Shown: positions 1 to 6,105, numbered from the stretch's first letter. The stretch: 6,105 bases of DNA from an uncultured Cryomorphaceae bacterium (GCA_937900215.1 CALCFH010000399.1:1-6105), one strand, 5' to 3'. Program-made: numbers and translations. The notes: a model not told the origin generated them from the sequence alone.

Positions 1-335
1 CAGCACATTGTCTGCTGAATTATTCTGAGTTCAGTGCCTTCACACGTTCGAATGATGGAGCCAGCAATCACCGCTGCGATCTAATGAAATCTGAATGGCA
101 ACACTTCCAAAATAGCAGCATTTTTACCATCCGAGCCAATCGCTTTCTCCGCAATATGGTGCGCGCCATTGTCGGAACCCTGTTGGAAGTGGGAGAAGGA
201 AGATTGAGCATAAACGAGTTTGAAAAAATCATTGAATCGGGAGATAGAAGGATGGCGGGAGAATCTGCGCCTGCTCACGGATTGTATCTCACCGAAATAG
301 GATATCCTAAAGAAATTACAGCATGTCTGAAGTAA
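1..335 (+). CDS. truA: tRNA pseudouridine(38-40) synthase TruA, C-terminal part (5' end outside window)
   Basis: This is the C-terminal 110 codons of TruA, which isomerises uridine to pseudouridine at positions 38-40 of the anticodon arm of many tRNAs in the cytoplasm. Reading from base 3 the frame is open to the TAA at 333-335. The ATG at 84 is an internal Met, because coding sequence of the family (NYSEFSAFTRS, then NHRCDLMKSEW) continues upstream of it to the window edge. Family hallmarks are the F-x-I-x-ANRFLRNMVRAIVGTL block, the following EVGEGRLS turn, and the closing APAHGLYLTEIGYP block. The catalytic Asp lies in the missing N-terminal half; full TruA proteins are about 250 residues. 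The stop lies inside the downstream ABC transporter gene (13-nt overlap), which suggests cotranscription. Identification rests on recognised motifs and is firm; activity cannot be judged from the fragment. Confidence 0.95.
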   Translation, partial: AHCLLNYSEFSAFTRSNDGASNHRCDLMKSEWQHFQNSSIFTIRANRFLRNMVRAIVGTLLEVGEGRLSINEFEKIIESGDRRMAGESAPAHGLYLTEIGYPKEITACLK

Positions 336-2092
336 GCGGAAAAGCCTTTGACTTAAAGCTTTTAAGGAGAGTAATGGCCTATACCAAGCCATATAAAAAG
401 CTCTTCTATGGAGGTATTTTGCTTACCATTCTTCTCGGCGCGGTAGGAACTACTCGTCCGATTTTGATAAAATACACCATCGACAACTTTGTAATGGAGC
501 CTGATGCCCACGGATTACTCAACTACACTTTGTTAATGGTCTTTCTACTGATTGTAGAATCTCTGCTGCAATTTGCTTTCATTTATTCTGCAAATTATCT
601 CGGACAGAGCGTAATACGCGACATACGCGTGCTGCTTTTTGAAAAGCTAATCAAGCTGCGATTGGCATTTTTCGACAAAACTCCCATTGGAACTTTGGTT
701 ACCCGTGCAGTATCAGATATAGAAACCATTGCCGATATTTTTGCAGAAGGTTTGCTGGTGATTTTTGGAGATCTCTTCAAAATTGCGGTAATGATCGCAG
801 CAATGTTCTATTTCTTCGATTGGAAATTGGTGCTCATTAGTTTATCCGTTGTGCCTTTGCTCTATTTCGCCACGCGCTGGTTTCAAAGGGCCATTAAAGT
901 TACCTTTCAAGACGTGCGCAATCAGGTGGCACGTCTCAATGCTTTCGTGCAAGAGCACCTAAGCGGAATGATGATAGTGCAAGCCTTTCATAGAGAAGAG
1001 GCAGAGCTGAAGAGGTTTAAGGCCATCAATAAATCGCATATGGATGCGAACATCCGATCCATATGGTACTTTTCCATTTTCCTTCCCATTATAGAGGTCT
1101 TGTCTGCAGTGAGCATTGGTTTAGCCGTTTGGTATGGAGGGGTTTCTGCCGCTATGGGAGGAGAGGTAACCTTTGGAGATTTAACGGCCATTTTGATATT
1201 CATTAATATGCTATTTAGACCCTTGCGCCAGTTGGCAGATAGGTTTAATACCTTGCAAATGGGTATGGTGGCTTCTGAACGCGTTCTGCGATTATTGGAT
1301 CAGGAAGAAAAAATTCAAGATCACGGAGAAATACATCCAACCGAAATAAAAGGCGAAATAGAGTTTAAAGATGTATGGTTTTCATACTTGCCTAATGAGT
1401 GGATTCTCAAGGGATTGAGCTTGAAGATTAAACAGGGTGAAACGCTTGCTATAGTGGGAGCAACTGGAGCTGGAAAGTCAACCATTATTAACTTGGTCAA
1501 TCGCTTTTACGATATTCAGAAGGGACAGATTCTACTAGATGGGGTGGATGTGCGCGACTATTCCCTTGAAGGATTGCGGAGTCAGATCGCTTTAGTATTG
1601 CAAGATGTCTTCTTGTTTTCAGAAACGATAAAAGAGAATGTTACTCTTGGAAGTCCTATCCCAATGGATGAGCTGAGCCAGGCAGCCCGACTGATTGGGG
1701 TGGATGCTCTATTGGATCAACTTCCAGGATCTTGGGAATTTAGAGTAGGAGAAAGAGGTGGAAGTCTTTCTTCTGGACAACGCCAATTGCTGGCCTTTCT
1801 AAGAGCGTATGTAAGCAATCCCTCTGTTCTTATTCTGGATGAGGCAACTTCTTCCATTGATACCCATACGGAATTGCTTATTCAAAAAGCCATCGATAAA
1901 TTAACGGAAGGAAGAACCTCTATCATTATTGCGCACAGGCTAGCTACTATTCAAAAGGCAGATCGAATTCTCGTTATGGATCACGGTCAAATTATTGAAG
2001 AAGGCAGTCATCAAGAACTCATACAGAAAGAAGGTGCATACCACCGATTGTATGAGATGCAATTCAATAAAATGGAAGAAGAAGTAGACTGA
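323..2092 (+). CDS. ABC half-transporter, fused permease and ATPase (MsbA-like exporter family)
   Basis: This 589-residue inner-membrane protein has the exporter half-transporter layout and would work as a dimer, pumping a lipid, drug or other hydrophobic substrate out using ATP. The N-terminal membrane domain (about residues 20-320) shows six hydrophobic spans near 28-44, 67-90, 143-163, 166-184, 247-270 and 285-298. The ATPase domain (about 345-580) is complete: aromatic A-loop Tyr355, Walker A GATGAGKST at 379-387, Q-loop Gln427, signature LSSGQ at 482-486 (canonical LSGGQ), Walker B VLILDE at 502-507 with catalytic Glu507, D-loop SSID, and H-loop His538. No catalytic residue is degenerate, so a homodimer is plausible; a heterodimer with an unseen partner is not excluded. 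The ATG at 323 overlaps the truA stop by 13 nt, and the SGKAFDLKLLRR opening looks like a normal N-terminus for these proteins. No convincing terminator follows. The substrate cannot be read from the sequence, so no gene symbol is given. Confidence 0.93.
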   Translation: MSEVSGKAFDLKLLRRVMAYTKPYKKLFYGGILLTILLGAVGTTRPILIKYTIDNFVMEPDAHGLLNYTLLMVFLLIVESLLQFAFIYSANYLGQSVIRDIRVLLFEKLIKLRLAFFDKTPIGTLVTRAVSDIETIADIFAEGLLVIFGDLFKIAVMIAAMFYFFDWKLVLISLSVVPLLYFATRWFQRAIKVTFQDVRNQVARLNAFVQEHLSGMMIVQAFHREEAELKRFKAINKSHMDANIRSIWYFSIFLPIIEVLSAVSIGLAVWYGGVSAAMGGEVTFGDLTAILIFINMLFRPLRQLADRFNTLQMGMVASERVLRLLDQEEKIQDHGEIHPTEIKGEIEFKDVWFSYLPNEWILKGLSLKIKQGETLAIVGATGAGKSTIINLVNRFYDIQKGQILLDGVDVRDYSLEGLRSQIALVLQDVFLFSETIKENVTLGSPIPMDELSQAARLIGVDALLDQLPGSWEFRVGERGGSLSSGQRQLLAFLRAYVSNPSVLILDEATSSIDTHTELLIQKAIDKLTEGRTSIIIAHRLATIQKADRILVMDHGQIIEEGSHQELIQKEGAYHRLYEMQFNKMEEEVD

Positions 2093-2099
2093 ATTCTGT

Positions 2100-2198
2100 C
2101 TAGAACGCATGCTTTTTGTTGGAAATGCCCACTCCCAAAATGAGAATAAATATTCCCAATATTGGAAAAAGTGCGTGTTTATCCTGTGTCTCTTCCAT
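2100..2198 (-). CDS. possible 32-residue single-span membrane miniprotein
   Basis: The minus strand encodes an ATG-to-TAG ORF of 32 residues. An acidic head (MEETQDKHA) is followed by a hydrophobic stretch of about 16 residues (LFPILGIFILILGVGI, residues 10-25) and a basic tail (SNKKHAF). This is the layout of a small single-pass membrane protein, with the basic tail predicted to be cytoplasmic. The bases just upstream of the ATG are A-rich with no Shine-Dalgarno site, as is common in Bacteroidota. It runs convergently to the ABC transporter gene, ending 7 nt beyond that gene's stop. I do not recognise a family. An ORF of 33 codons can occur by chance, and a plus-strand ORF of 29 codons starting at 2140 overlaps it, so only the amino-acid layout supports it. 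Confidence 0.3.
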   Translation of the reverse strand: MEETQDKHALFPILGIFILILGVGISNKKHAF

Positions 2199-2313
2199 TT
2201 TCACAAGGCGTATAAAAAATAAATACTAGAAATTCCCTACAAAAAAGAGCGATTTATACACAGTCTTTCTTTGGATTTGGGACAGTATACCCTTGAAATT
2301 CCAATTGAAATGT

Positions 2314-2341
2314 TTTGAAACTATTTTAATACGTAATTTTA
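2314..2341 (+). promoter_or_regulatory. weak candidate Bacteroidota-type promoter
   Basis: TTTG at 2314-2317 followed after 16 nt by TAATTTTA at 2334-2341 resembles the -33 TTTG and -7 TAnnTTTG consensus of the primary sigma factor in this phylum, with one mismatch in the last position of the -7 box. The spacing is slightly shorter than usual. If it is used, the leader of the 2526 gene would be about 180 nt. Such matches are easy to find in A+T-rich DNA, so this is only a candidate. Confidence 0.18.
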
Positions 2342-2525
2342 ATAAAACCTTGATAATAAGGCTTTCAAGCTAAAACATATTTCGGCAAACATCTCAGGTA
2401 TATTAAATTAGAATAGATTTTAAATTGCTGTAATTCAATATCTTATGTAGGTAAATGTATGTTCTCTGCCATTAGATAGGCATTTCCTTTGCCTTAGTGT
2501 GTTCACATTCGTTTGAACCCAAGTC

Positions 2526-5500
2526 ATGAATAGATTTTCTTTCGCCTTTCTAAGTCTTTGTATTTCCGTTGGTATTTCTCTTAATGCCCAAGTAGTTATT
2601 GCAACGCTAACTGCTCCGCAATCGGCATCTTGCCAGAATGAACAAATAAGTATTCAGCTGAGTTCAGCTGTGGCTGTTTCTTCTGTTGAATGGTTTAAAG
2701 ACGCGCAGCTAATCTCAACCACTATGGCTTCAACCCTTCCGAATGGAACTCTTTTGGCCGGTGGAAACGGTCAGGGCAGTCAGCTCACCCAATTGAGATA
2801 TCCGTACGATGCGGTTCAAGACAATCAGGGCAATACCTACGTAATGGATCGCAACAACAATCGAATAATGAAATGGGAACCAGGTGCAACGGAAGGGACA
2901 ATCTACGCGGGAGTGAATGGCTCTGGTTCTGGACTAGATCAGTTTAGAAATGCGTATGCCATGGCTATTGATGCCAATGGGAGTTTGTTTATAGCCGACA
3001 GAAACAATCACCGAGTTGTACGCTGGGATCAAGGTGCCAGTCAGGGTGTTGTGGTTGCAGGCGGAAATGGAATTGGCAATGGATTGAATCAGTTTTACCA
3101 ACCCGAAGGTTTTACCGTTGATGCGCTGGGAAGGGTTTATGTGGCAGATAAAAAGAATCAGAGAGTAGTTCGCTGGGATGTAGGCGCTACCCAAGGAGTA
3201 GTTGTGGCGGGTGGTAACGGCGGTGGCTCTTCAAACGATAAATTTCAGCAGCCTGTTTCGGTAGCTGTTGACGCGGCATTCAATGTTTTTGTATTGGATC
3301 GCAAGAATGCACGCGTAATGAAATGGGCCCCAGGAGCAAGTACCGGAATTCTCGTTGCAGGTGGAAATGGCACGGGTTCTAATCTAAATCAGCTAAGTGA
3401 ACCAAAAGATATAGAAATAGATGCCGCTGGTAATCTGTATATTGTGGAAAGAAACAATCACCGTGTAAGCATGTGGGCTCCTGGCTCTACCCAAGGTGTT
3501 GTGGTGGCAGGCGGCAATGGAAATGGCTCTCTGCCAGATCAATTGAGCTTTCCTTCGGGCTTGTTTCGCACTGCTCAAGGCGCCATTGTTGTAACAGACC
3601 ATGCCAATCACAGAGTAGTTCAGTGGGGTGCTTCTTCGGCTTCCCTTCAATTCAATACCACTGGTTCAGCTTCGTATTCGGCTCATTTGTTTTTAGATGG
3701 AGGAGGTCAGCTTAATACCAATTCATTGCAGTTTACACTCAGCCCACTTCCACTAGCCGGATTTACCTACAATCAGAGTTTCAATCAGTTTCAATTTGCC
3801 GATGCTTCTTCGCAAGCTGTGGAGTATCATTGGAATTTTGGAGATGGTTCTACTTCTAATCTGGCGTCTCCCTCTCATTCTTATTCTTTAGAAGGCAGCT
3901 ATTTAATTTGTTTGGATGTGTTGGATGCTTGCGGAAATACATCCAGCAGCTGCCAAAATATACAGTTTACTTTTCCGGCTCCTCCTCCTGTTATGGTAGA
4001 CATTAGTTTGGCTCAAAATGCAGATTGTAAAGAAAGCAGCATCGCTGTTCAAGGCATTTTGGCTGAAGAATTGGATTCGGTAGAATTGTTTAAAGACTTA
4101 ATAAAAATTGGAACGTATAAGTCCAGCATGGCCACGAATGGAGTGCAAATTGCAGGATCTACTGGTCAAGGCGGACAATTGAATCAACTTCGATTTCCTC
4201 AAGAAGTGGAGATGTTCAACAATAGTGCATATGTTGTCGACAGGGGAAACAATCGCATTGTGCGTTGGGATGCCAATGCAAATCAGGGAGTGGTAGTAGC
4301 TGGTGGAAATGGTTCGGGCACTGCTTTACACCAATTGCGCGACCCGCGTGGTATTGCGATAGACAATGCAGGAAACATCTACATATCCGATCGAAACAAC
4401 AACCGAATTGTGAAATGGGCTCCTGGAGCTACCCAAGGGGTTTTGGTAGCTGGAGGCAATGGTCAAGGCAACGCCTTAAACCAACTTAATAAACCTGCGG
4501 GTATAGAATTGGTTGGAAATGCTTTATACATAGCCGATGAAGACAATCACCGTGTTCTTAAATGGGAGCTGGGGCAATCTTCTGCAAGTGTTGCGGCTGG
4601 AGGCAATGGTCAAGGAAGTTTAGCTACTCAATTGAATGCACCTACTGATGTGGCGGTAGGGCCAAACGGATGTGTTTTTGTGGCAGATAGAGCCAATCAC
4701 CGAATCATGAAATGGTCTACTTTGTCAAATGCAGGCATACAAGTGGCAGGCGGAATAGGAAATGGCTCTGGATTGGAATTGCTGAACAATCCGTACCATG
4801 TTGAGGTAGACGCCAGCGATGCTATATATATAGTAGATCAAAGCAATCACAGAATAGTAAAATGGTGCCCTTCGGCAGCTCAGGGTGTTTTAGTTGCTGG
4901 AGGTATAAACGGAAATGGTCTTGATGAACTTAAGTTTCCAACAGGAATGGACTGTACTCCTCAGGGTTTATTCATAGCCGACAACAATAATCATCGCATC
5001 ATAAACTGGTCTATGGCATCACCCCAAATAAGCTATGAAACACAGGGCTCAGGAGACTATCAAGCACTATTCTATCCAACCAATAGCAACGCCATCTCAA
5101 GCTCTGTACACAGCTTTACGCAGACCTCTGCTCAGGCTCAGTTTAGCTGGATTTCTCAAGGTTTACAGCTTCAAATAACCAATACTTCCATAGACGCCCA
5201 ACAGTTTAGCTGGGATTTTGGAGATGGAAATGTTGGAAGCCAGAGCACAAGTGTTTTTCAACATACCTATTCTAATCCAGGTAGCTATACTATTTGCCTT
5301 ACTGCAGAGGACAGTTGTGGTAATTCTCAAGTTTTTTGTTCAAATGTTACAGTAAGTAGTTCGAAATTTGAGGCTGCAACAGTATCTACATTCGAATTCT
5401 CCTTCTTTCCCAATCCGGCTCAAGAGTATCTGAATGTAGTTTCTTCAGAAGATGGAGTCCTAAGATTGGTGGATATGCAGTCTAGAACCCTATTTGACTT

Positions 5501-5618
5501 GCCGATCTTATCCAACATCCAACTTGAAATACCCGTAGCGGATTTGCCAAGAGGGGTTTACTTATTAGAGCGTATTTCAGCTACAGAAAGAACATCAGAA
5601 AGATTAATCTTGAACTAA
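2526..5618 (+). CDS. secreted T9SS cargo protein with two NHL-repeat propellers and two PKD domains
   Basis: This 1030-residue exported protein is likely displayed on or released from the cell surface by the type IX secretion system. Residues 1-21 form a signal peptide with a probable cut at LNA|Q22, which supports the ATG at 2526. Order of parts: Ig-like N-terminal piece (about 30-66, Cys36); six NHL repeats (78-367); strand-rich segment (about 371-405); PKD domain (about 408-482, NFGDG at 437-441). The same order then repeats: Ig-like piece (about 492-535, Cys501), six NHL repeats (543-828), strand-rich segment (about 834-865), PKD domain (about 872-944, DFGDG at 897-901). Residues 958-1030 are a type A T9SS sorting domain with FPNP at 961-964, DLPRGVYLL at 1006-1014 and a short basic-hydrophobic end (ERLILN). 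NHL propellers and PKD folds usually bind proteins, glycans or other ligands. No catalytic domain is visible, so adhesion or binding is the likeliest role, but this is inference. It appears to be a single-gene unit ending in the terminator at 5638. Confidence 0.92.
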   Translation: MNRFSFAFLSLCISVGISLNAQVVIATLTAPQSASCQNEQISIQLSSAVAVSSVEWFKDAQLISTTMASTLPNGTLLAGGNGQGSQLTQLRYPYDAVQDNQGNTYVMDRNNNRIMKWEPGATEGTIYAGVNGSGSGLDQFRNAYAMAIDANGSLFIADRNNHRVVRWDQGASQGVVVAGGNGIGNGLNQFYQPEGFTVDALGRVYVADKKNQRVVRWDVGATQGVVVAGGNGGGSSNDKFQQPVSVAVDAAFNVFVLDRKNARVMKWAPGASTGILVAGGNGTGSNLNQLSEPKDIEIDAAGNLYIVERNNHRVSMWAPGSTQGVVVAGGNGNGSLPDQLSFPSGLFRTAQGAIVVTDHANHRVVQWGASSASLQFNTTGSASYSAHLFLDGGGQLNTNSLQFTLSPLPLAGFTYNQSFNQFQFADASSQAVEYHWNFGDGSTSNLASPSHSYSLEGSYLICLDVLDACGNTSSSCQNIQFTFPAPPPVMVDISLAQNADCKESSIAVQGILAEELDSVELFKDLIKIGTYKSSMATNGVQIAGSTGQGGQLNQLRFPQEVEMFNNSAYVVDRGNNRIVRWDANANQGVVVAGGNGSGTALHQLRDPRGIAIDNAGNIYISDRNNNRIVKWAPGATQGVLVAGGNGQGNALNQLNKPAGIELVGNALYIADEDNHRVLKWELGQSSASVAAGGNGQGSLATQLNAPTDVAVGPNGCVFVADRANHRIMKWSTLSNAGIQVAGGIGNGSGLELLNNPYHVEVDASDAIYIVDQSNHRIVKWCPSAAQGVLVAGGINGNGLDELKFPTGMDCTPQGLFIADNNNHRIINWSMASPQISYETQGSGDYQALFYPTNSNAISSSVHSFTQTSAQAQFSWISQGLQLQITNTSIDAQQFSWDFGDGNVGSQSTSVFQHTYSNPGSYTICLTAEDSCGNSQVFCSNVTVSSSKFEAATVSTFEFSFFPNPAQEYLNVVSSEDGVLRLVDMQSRTLFDLPILSNIQLEIPVADLPRGVYLLERISATERTSERLILN
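2757..3626 (+). repeat. NHL block A: six coding repeats, 150-bp period
   Basis: Six NHL-type repeats begin at AGG/AGV residues 78, 128, 178, 228, 278 and 328, an exact 50-residue (150-bp) period with no indel. The consensus is AGGNGxGSxLNQxxxP, then a variable strand ending in VDAxGxVYV, then DRNNHRVVRWxPGATQGVVV. Six repeats fit one six-bladed beta-propeller. The sixth repeat ends at QW (366-367) without the usual GATQGVVV strand, while a matching strand (NGTLLAGG, 73-80) stands alone before the first repeat. That is what a propeller closed by its N-terminal strand would look like. Confidence 0.88.
4152..5009 (+). repeat. NHL block B: six coding repeats, 147-150-bp period
   Basis: The second set of six NHL-type repeats begins at AGS/AGG residues 543, 592, 642, 691, 741 and 791, so steps are 49, 50, 49, 50 and 50 residues. 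The motif is the same as in block A (for example SDRNNNRIVKWAPGATQG at 621-638). As in block A, the last repeat stops at its Trp (828), and an unpaired strand (TNGVQIAGS, 537-545) precedes the first. Unlike block A, this block has three cysteines (716, 781, 810). Confidence 0.87.
5397..5615 (+). other. type A T9SS C-terminal sorting domain (coding segment)
   Basis: The last 73 residues (958-1030) of the secreted protein form the sorting signal that the outer-membrane T9SS recognises and normally removes on export. The opening FSFFPNPAQEYLNV corresponds to the usual YPNP-containing start. The middle strand DGVLRLVDMQSRTL, the DLPRGVYLLE strand and the final RLILN strand follow in the expected order. 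The Phe for Tyr in FPNP is a common variant. This is the main evidence for the phylum and for the location of the protein. Confidence 0.9.
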
Positions 5619-5637
5619 GTGACAAACATCTAAACTC

Positions 5638-5665
5638 AGCTAAAAGATTAGCTCGATTTTTTCTT
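5638..5665 (+). terminator. intrinsic terminator of the T9SS cargo gene, inside the tsaB 3' end
   Basis: AGCTAA (5638-5643), a 4-nt loop AAGA, and TTAGCT (5648-5653) form a perfect 6-bp stem 20 nt after the cargo gene stop. Six Ts (5657-5662) and a further TT follow after CGA. The stem is A+T-rich for a classical terminator. The descending arm contains the tsaB stop (5648-5650), and the T-run is the complement of the tsaB C-terminal Lys codons. On the minus strand the same stem is followed only by a mixed sequence (GAGTTTAGATG), so it probably acts for the plus strand only. Confidence 0.6.
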
Positions 5666-6105
5666 AAGTGCCTGAAATTCTTTTAGATAATCGGGCTCAT
5701 ATACCTCAGAATCCTCAAATTCGGCTTTTGAAAATCTACTCAAAGCGGGAACCAAGAGTCCTTTCGCCATGGGTAAAATTCCAGTTACAACTTCAAATCC
5801 GTTCCATTCCAATAGTTCAATTGCTTTATCTGCTCCGTCGCCAAAACAAACTCCCTTTTTATTGGGCAATTCCTCATCGAGTATCATGGCTTTCAAAGGA
5901 GATAAGAGAGAGGCCGTATCATCTAGACAAAGCGTATAGACTTCCATTCGCCTAGCATCGATCATAGGCCAGAAAATAGGGTGTTTTTGAAATTCAGTGG
6001 GATGAAGAGCTTTCAGCGAGTAATACAACACTTCCAAACTAGAAATGCCCATAAGTGGTATGTCTAGTCCGTATGCCAATCCTTTGGCTACCGATAAACC
6101 TATCC
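5648..6105 (-). CDS. tsaB: tRNA threonylcarbamoyladenosine biosynthesis protein TsaB, C-terminal part (5' end outside window)
   Basis: This minus-strand frame is open from the window edge to TAA at 5650-5648 and covers about the last 151 residues of TsaB (usually about 220-240). TsaB (YeaZ) is the non-catalytic ASKHA-fold partner of TsaD; with TsaE they transfer threonylcarbamoyl to A37 of ANN-decoding tRNAs (t6A) in the cytoplasm. Evidence is the IGLSVAKGLAYGLDIPLMGI helix-strand block, the PMIDARRMEVYTLCLDD strand, and the YEPDYLKEF ending, all typical of TsaB. A TTG at 6079-6077 could be mistaken for a start, but the conserved IGLSVAKG segment lies upstream of it in the same frame, so the true start is beyond the edge. 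The gene is convergent with the cargo gene, with 29 bp between the two stops, and its last codons carry that gene's terminator. Confidence 0.93.
   Translation of the reverse strand, partial: IGLSVAKGLAYGLDIPLMGISSLEVLYYSLKALHPTEFQKHPIFWPMIDARRMEVYTLCLDDTASLLSPLKAMILDEELPNKKGVCFGDGADKAIELLEWNGFEVVTGILPMAKGLLVPALSRFSKAEFEDSEVYEPDYLKEFQALKKKSS

Larger units (their letters stand above)
2093..2525. other. 433-bp A+T-rich intergenic region
   Basis: This gap separates the ABC transporter gene from the secreted NHL/PKD gene. The left quarter holds a possible minus-strand mini-ORF (2100-2198). The rest has stops in all frames at short intervals and no ORF I would call. I found no tRNA-like or riboswitch-like fold by eye and no strong GC-rich hairpin plus T-run after the ABC gene, so the end of the truA-ABC transcript is not visible. 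A weak match to the Bacteroidota promoter consensus lies at 2314-2341. A short perfect inverted repeat, GTTCA at 2501-2505 and TGAAC at 2514-2518, sits 7 nt before the ATG of the downstream gene. Its 5-bp stem is too short to call. Confidence 0.6.
2631..5354 (+). repeat. tandem duplication of a ~465-residue module within the secreted protein
   Basis: Two copies of one module lie head to tail: residues 36-480 (bases 2631-3965) and 501-943 (bases 4026-5354). Landmarks keep nearly constant offsets: Cys36 and Cys501 (465 apart), the first AGG/AGS of the NHL blocks at 78 and 543 (465 apart), and the first PKD cysteine at 462 and 924 (462 apart). The segments before the repeats (SSVEWFKDAQLI and DSVELFKDLIKI) and after them (FNTTGSASYSAHLF and YETQGSGDYQALFY) also match. 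The copies are well diverged in DNA, so the duplication is old and not an assembly artefact. Confidence 0.85.

Noticed and set aside
81..392. 103-codon minus-strand open frame over the truA end and the start of the ABC gene
   Set aside because: It is antisense to two well-supported genes, has no recognisable motif, and reads as a shadow of their codon use.
2154..2167. Near-palindrome around CCAATATTGG as a terminator for the ABC transporter gene
   Set aside because: It is self-complementary without a proper loop, is followed by A-rich rather than T-rich sequence on the plus strand, and lies within the possible mini-ORF.
2471..2494. TGCC...GGCA...TGCC alternating short complementary segments, reminiscent of a switching leader
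   Set aside because: Stems are only 4 bp, and no leader peptide, aptamer core or terminator is associated with them.
2501..2518. Perfect inverted repeat GTTCA-8 nt-TGAAC just before the ATG of the secreted protein gene
   Set aside because: A 5-bp stem is expected by chance at this length, there is no second copy, and no regulator site is recognised. It is noted in the intergenic entry but not called an operator.
4265..4489. Plus-strand alternate-frame ORFs (also 3473-3715) within the NHL repeats
   Set aside because: Gly/Asn/Gln-rich repeats in the true frame yield Trp/Cys/Ser-rich shadow frames. Their repetitiveness simply mirrors the NHL gene.
2526..5618. Repeat array as a recently expanded, phase-variable or recombination-driven diversity element
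   Set aside because: The DNA repeats are well diverged at synonymous sites, with no near-identical units and no adjacent recombinase or silent cassette, so ongoing slippage or cassette switching is not supported.
1..6105. A functional pairing of truA and tsaB as a tRNA-modification island
   Set aside because: The two genes are about 5.3 kb apart, on opposite strands and in separate units, with an exporter and a secreted protein between them. Nothing in the sequence connects them.

Overview
The window looks like a chromosomal segment of a member of the Bacteroidota, probably of the Flavobacteriales type. The strongest sign is a large secreted protein with a cleavable signal peptide ending in LNA|Q, PKD domains of the NFGDG/DFGDG kind, and a C-terminal tail with the FPNP...DLPRGVYLL pattern of type A type IX secretion (T9SS) sorting domains. 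T9SS is restricted to this phylum and its close relatives. Base composition is moderate, with a visibly A+T-rich intergenic region and no obvious Shine-Dalgarno sites, which also fits. The family or genus cannot be fixed from the sequence alone.

Layout. (1) 1-335, plus strand: the last 110 codons of truA (tRNA pseudouridine synthase A), cut by the left edge. (2) 323-2092, plus strand: a complete ABC half-transporter (six-helix membrane domain fused to an ATPase) that overlaps the truA stop by 13 nt. (3) 2093-2525: a 433-bp A+T-rich gap. It holds one possible 32-residue single-membrane-span ORF on the minus strand (2100-2198), and a weak promoter-like match on the plus strand. (4) 2526-5618, plus strand: a 1030-residue T9SS cargo protein with twelve NHL-type repeats. 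(5) 5638-5665: an intrinsic terminator for that gene, folded into the 3' end of the next gene. (6) 5648-6105, minus strand: the C-terminal two thirds of tsaB (t6A37 tRNA modification), cut by the right edge and convergent with the cargo gene.

The most interesting object is the 1030-residue protein. It is an internal duplication of a ~465-residue module. Each module consists of a short N-terminal piece with one Cys and a V-E-W/L-F-K-D motif, six NHL repeats of 49-50 residues, a short conserved strand-rich segment, and a PKD domain with a CX6CX6C pattern. The pieces flanking the NHL block look like the two halves of one Ig-like domain, so each propeller may be inserted inside an Ig-like fold.

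The genes do not form one pathway. truA and the ABC transporter may be cotranscribed, the cargo gene stands alone, and tsaB belongs to a unit running in from the right. truA and tsaB are both tRNA-modification genes, but they sit in separate, opposing units. I see no mobile element, CRISPR array, RNA gene or defence system.
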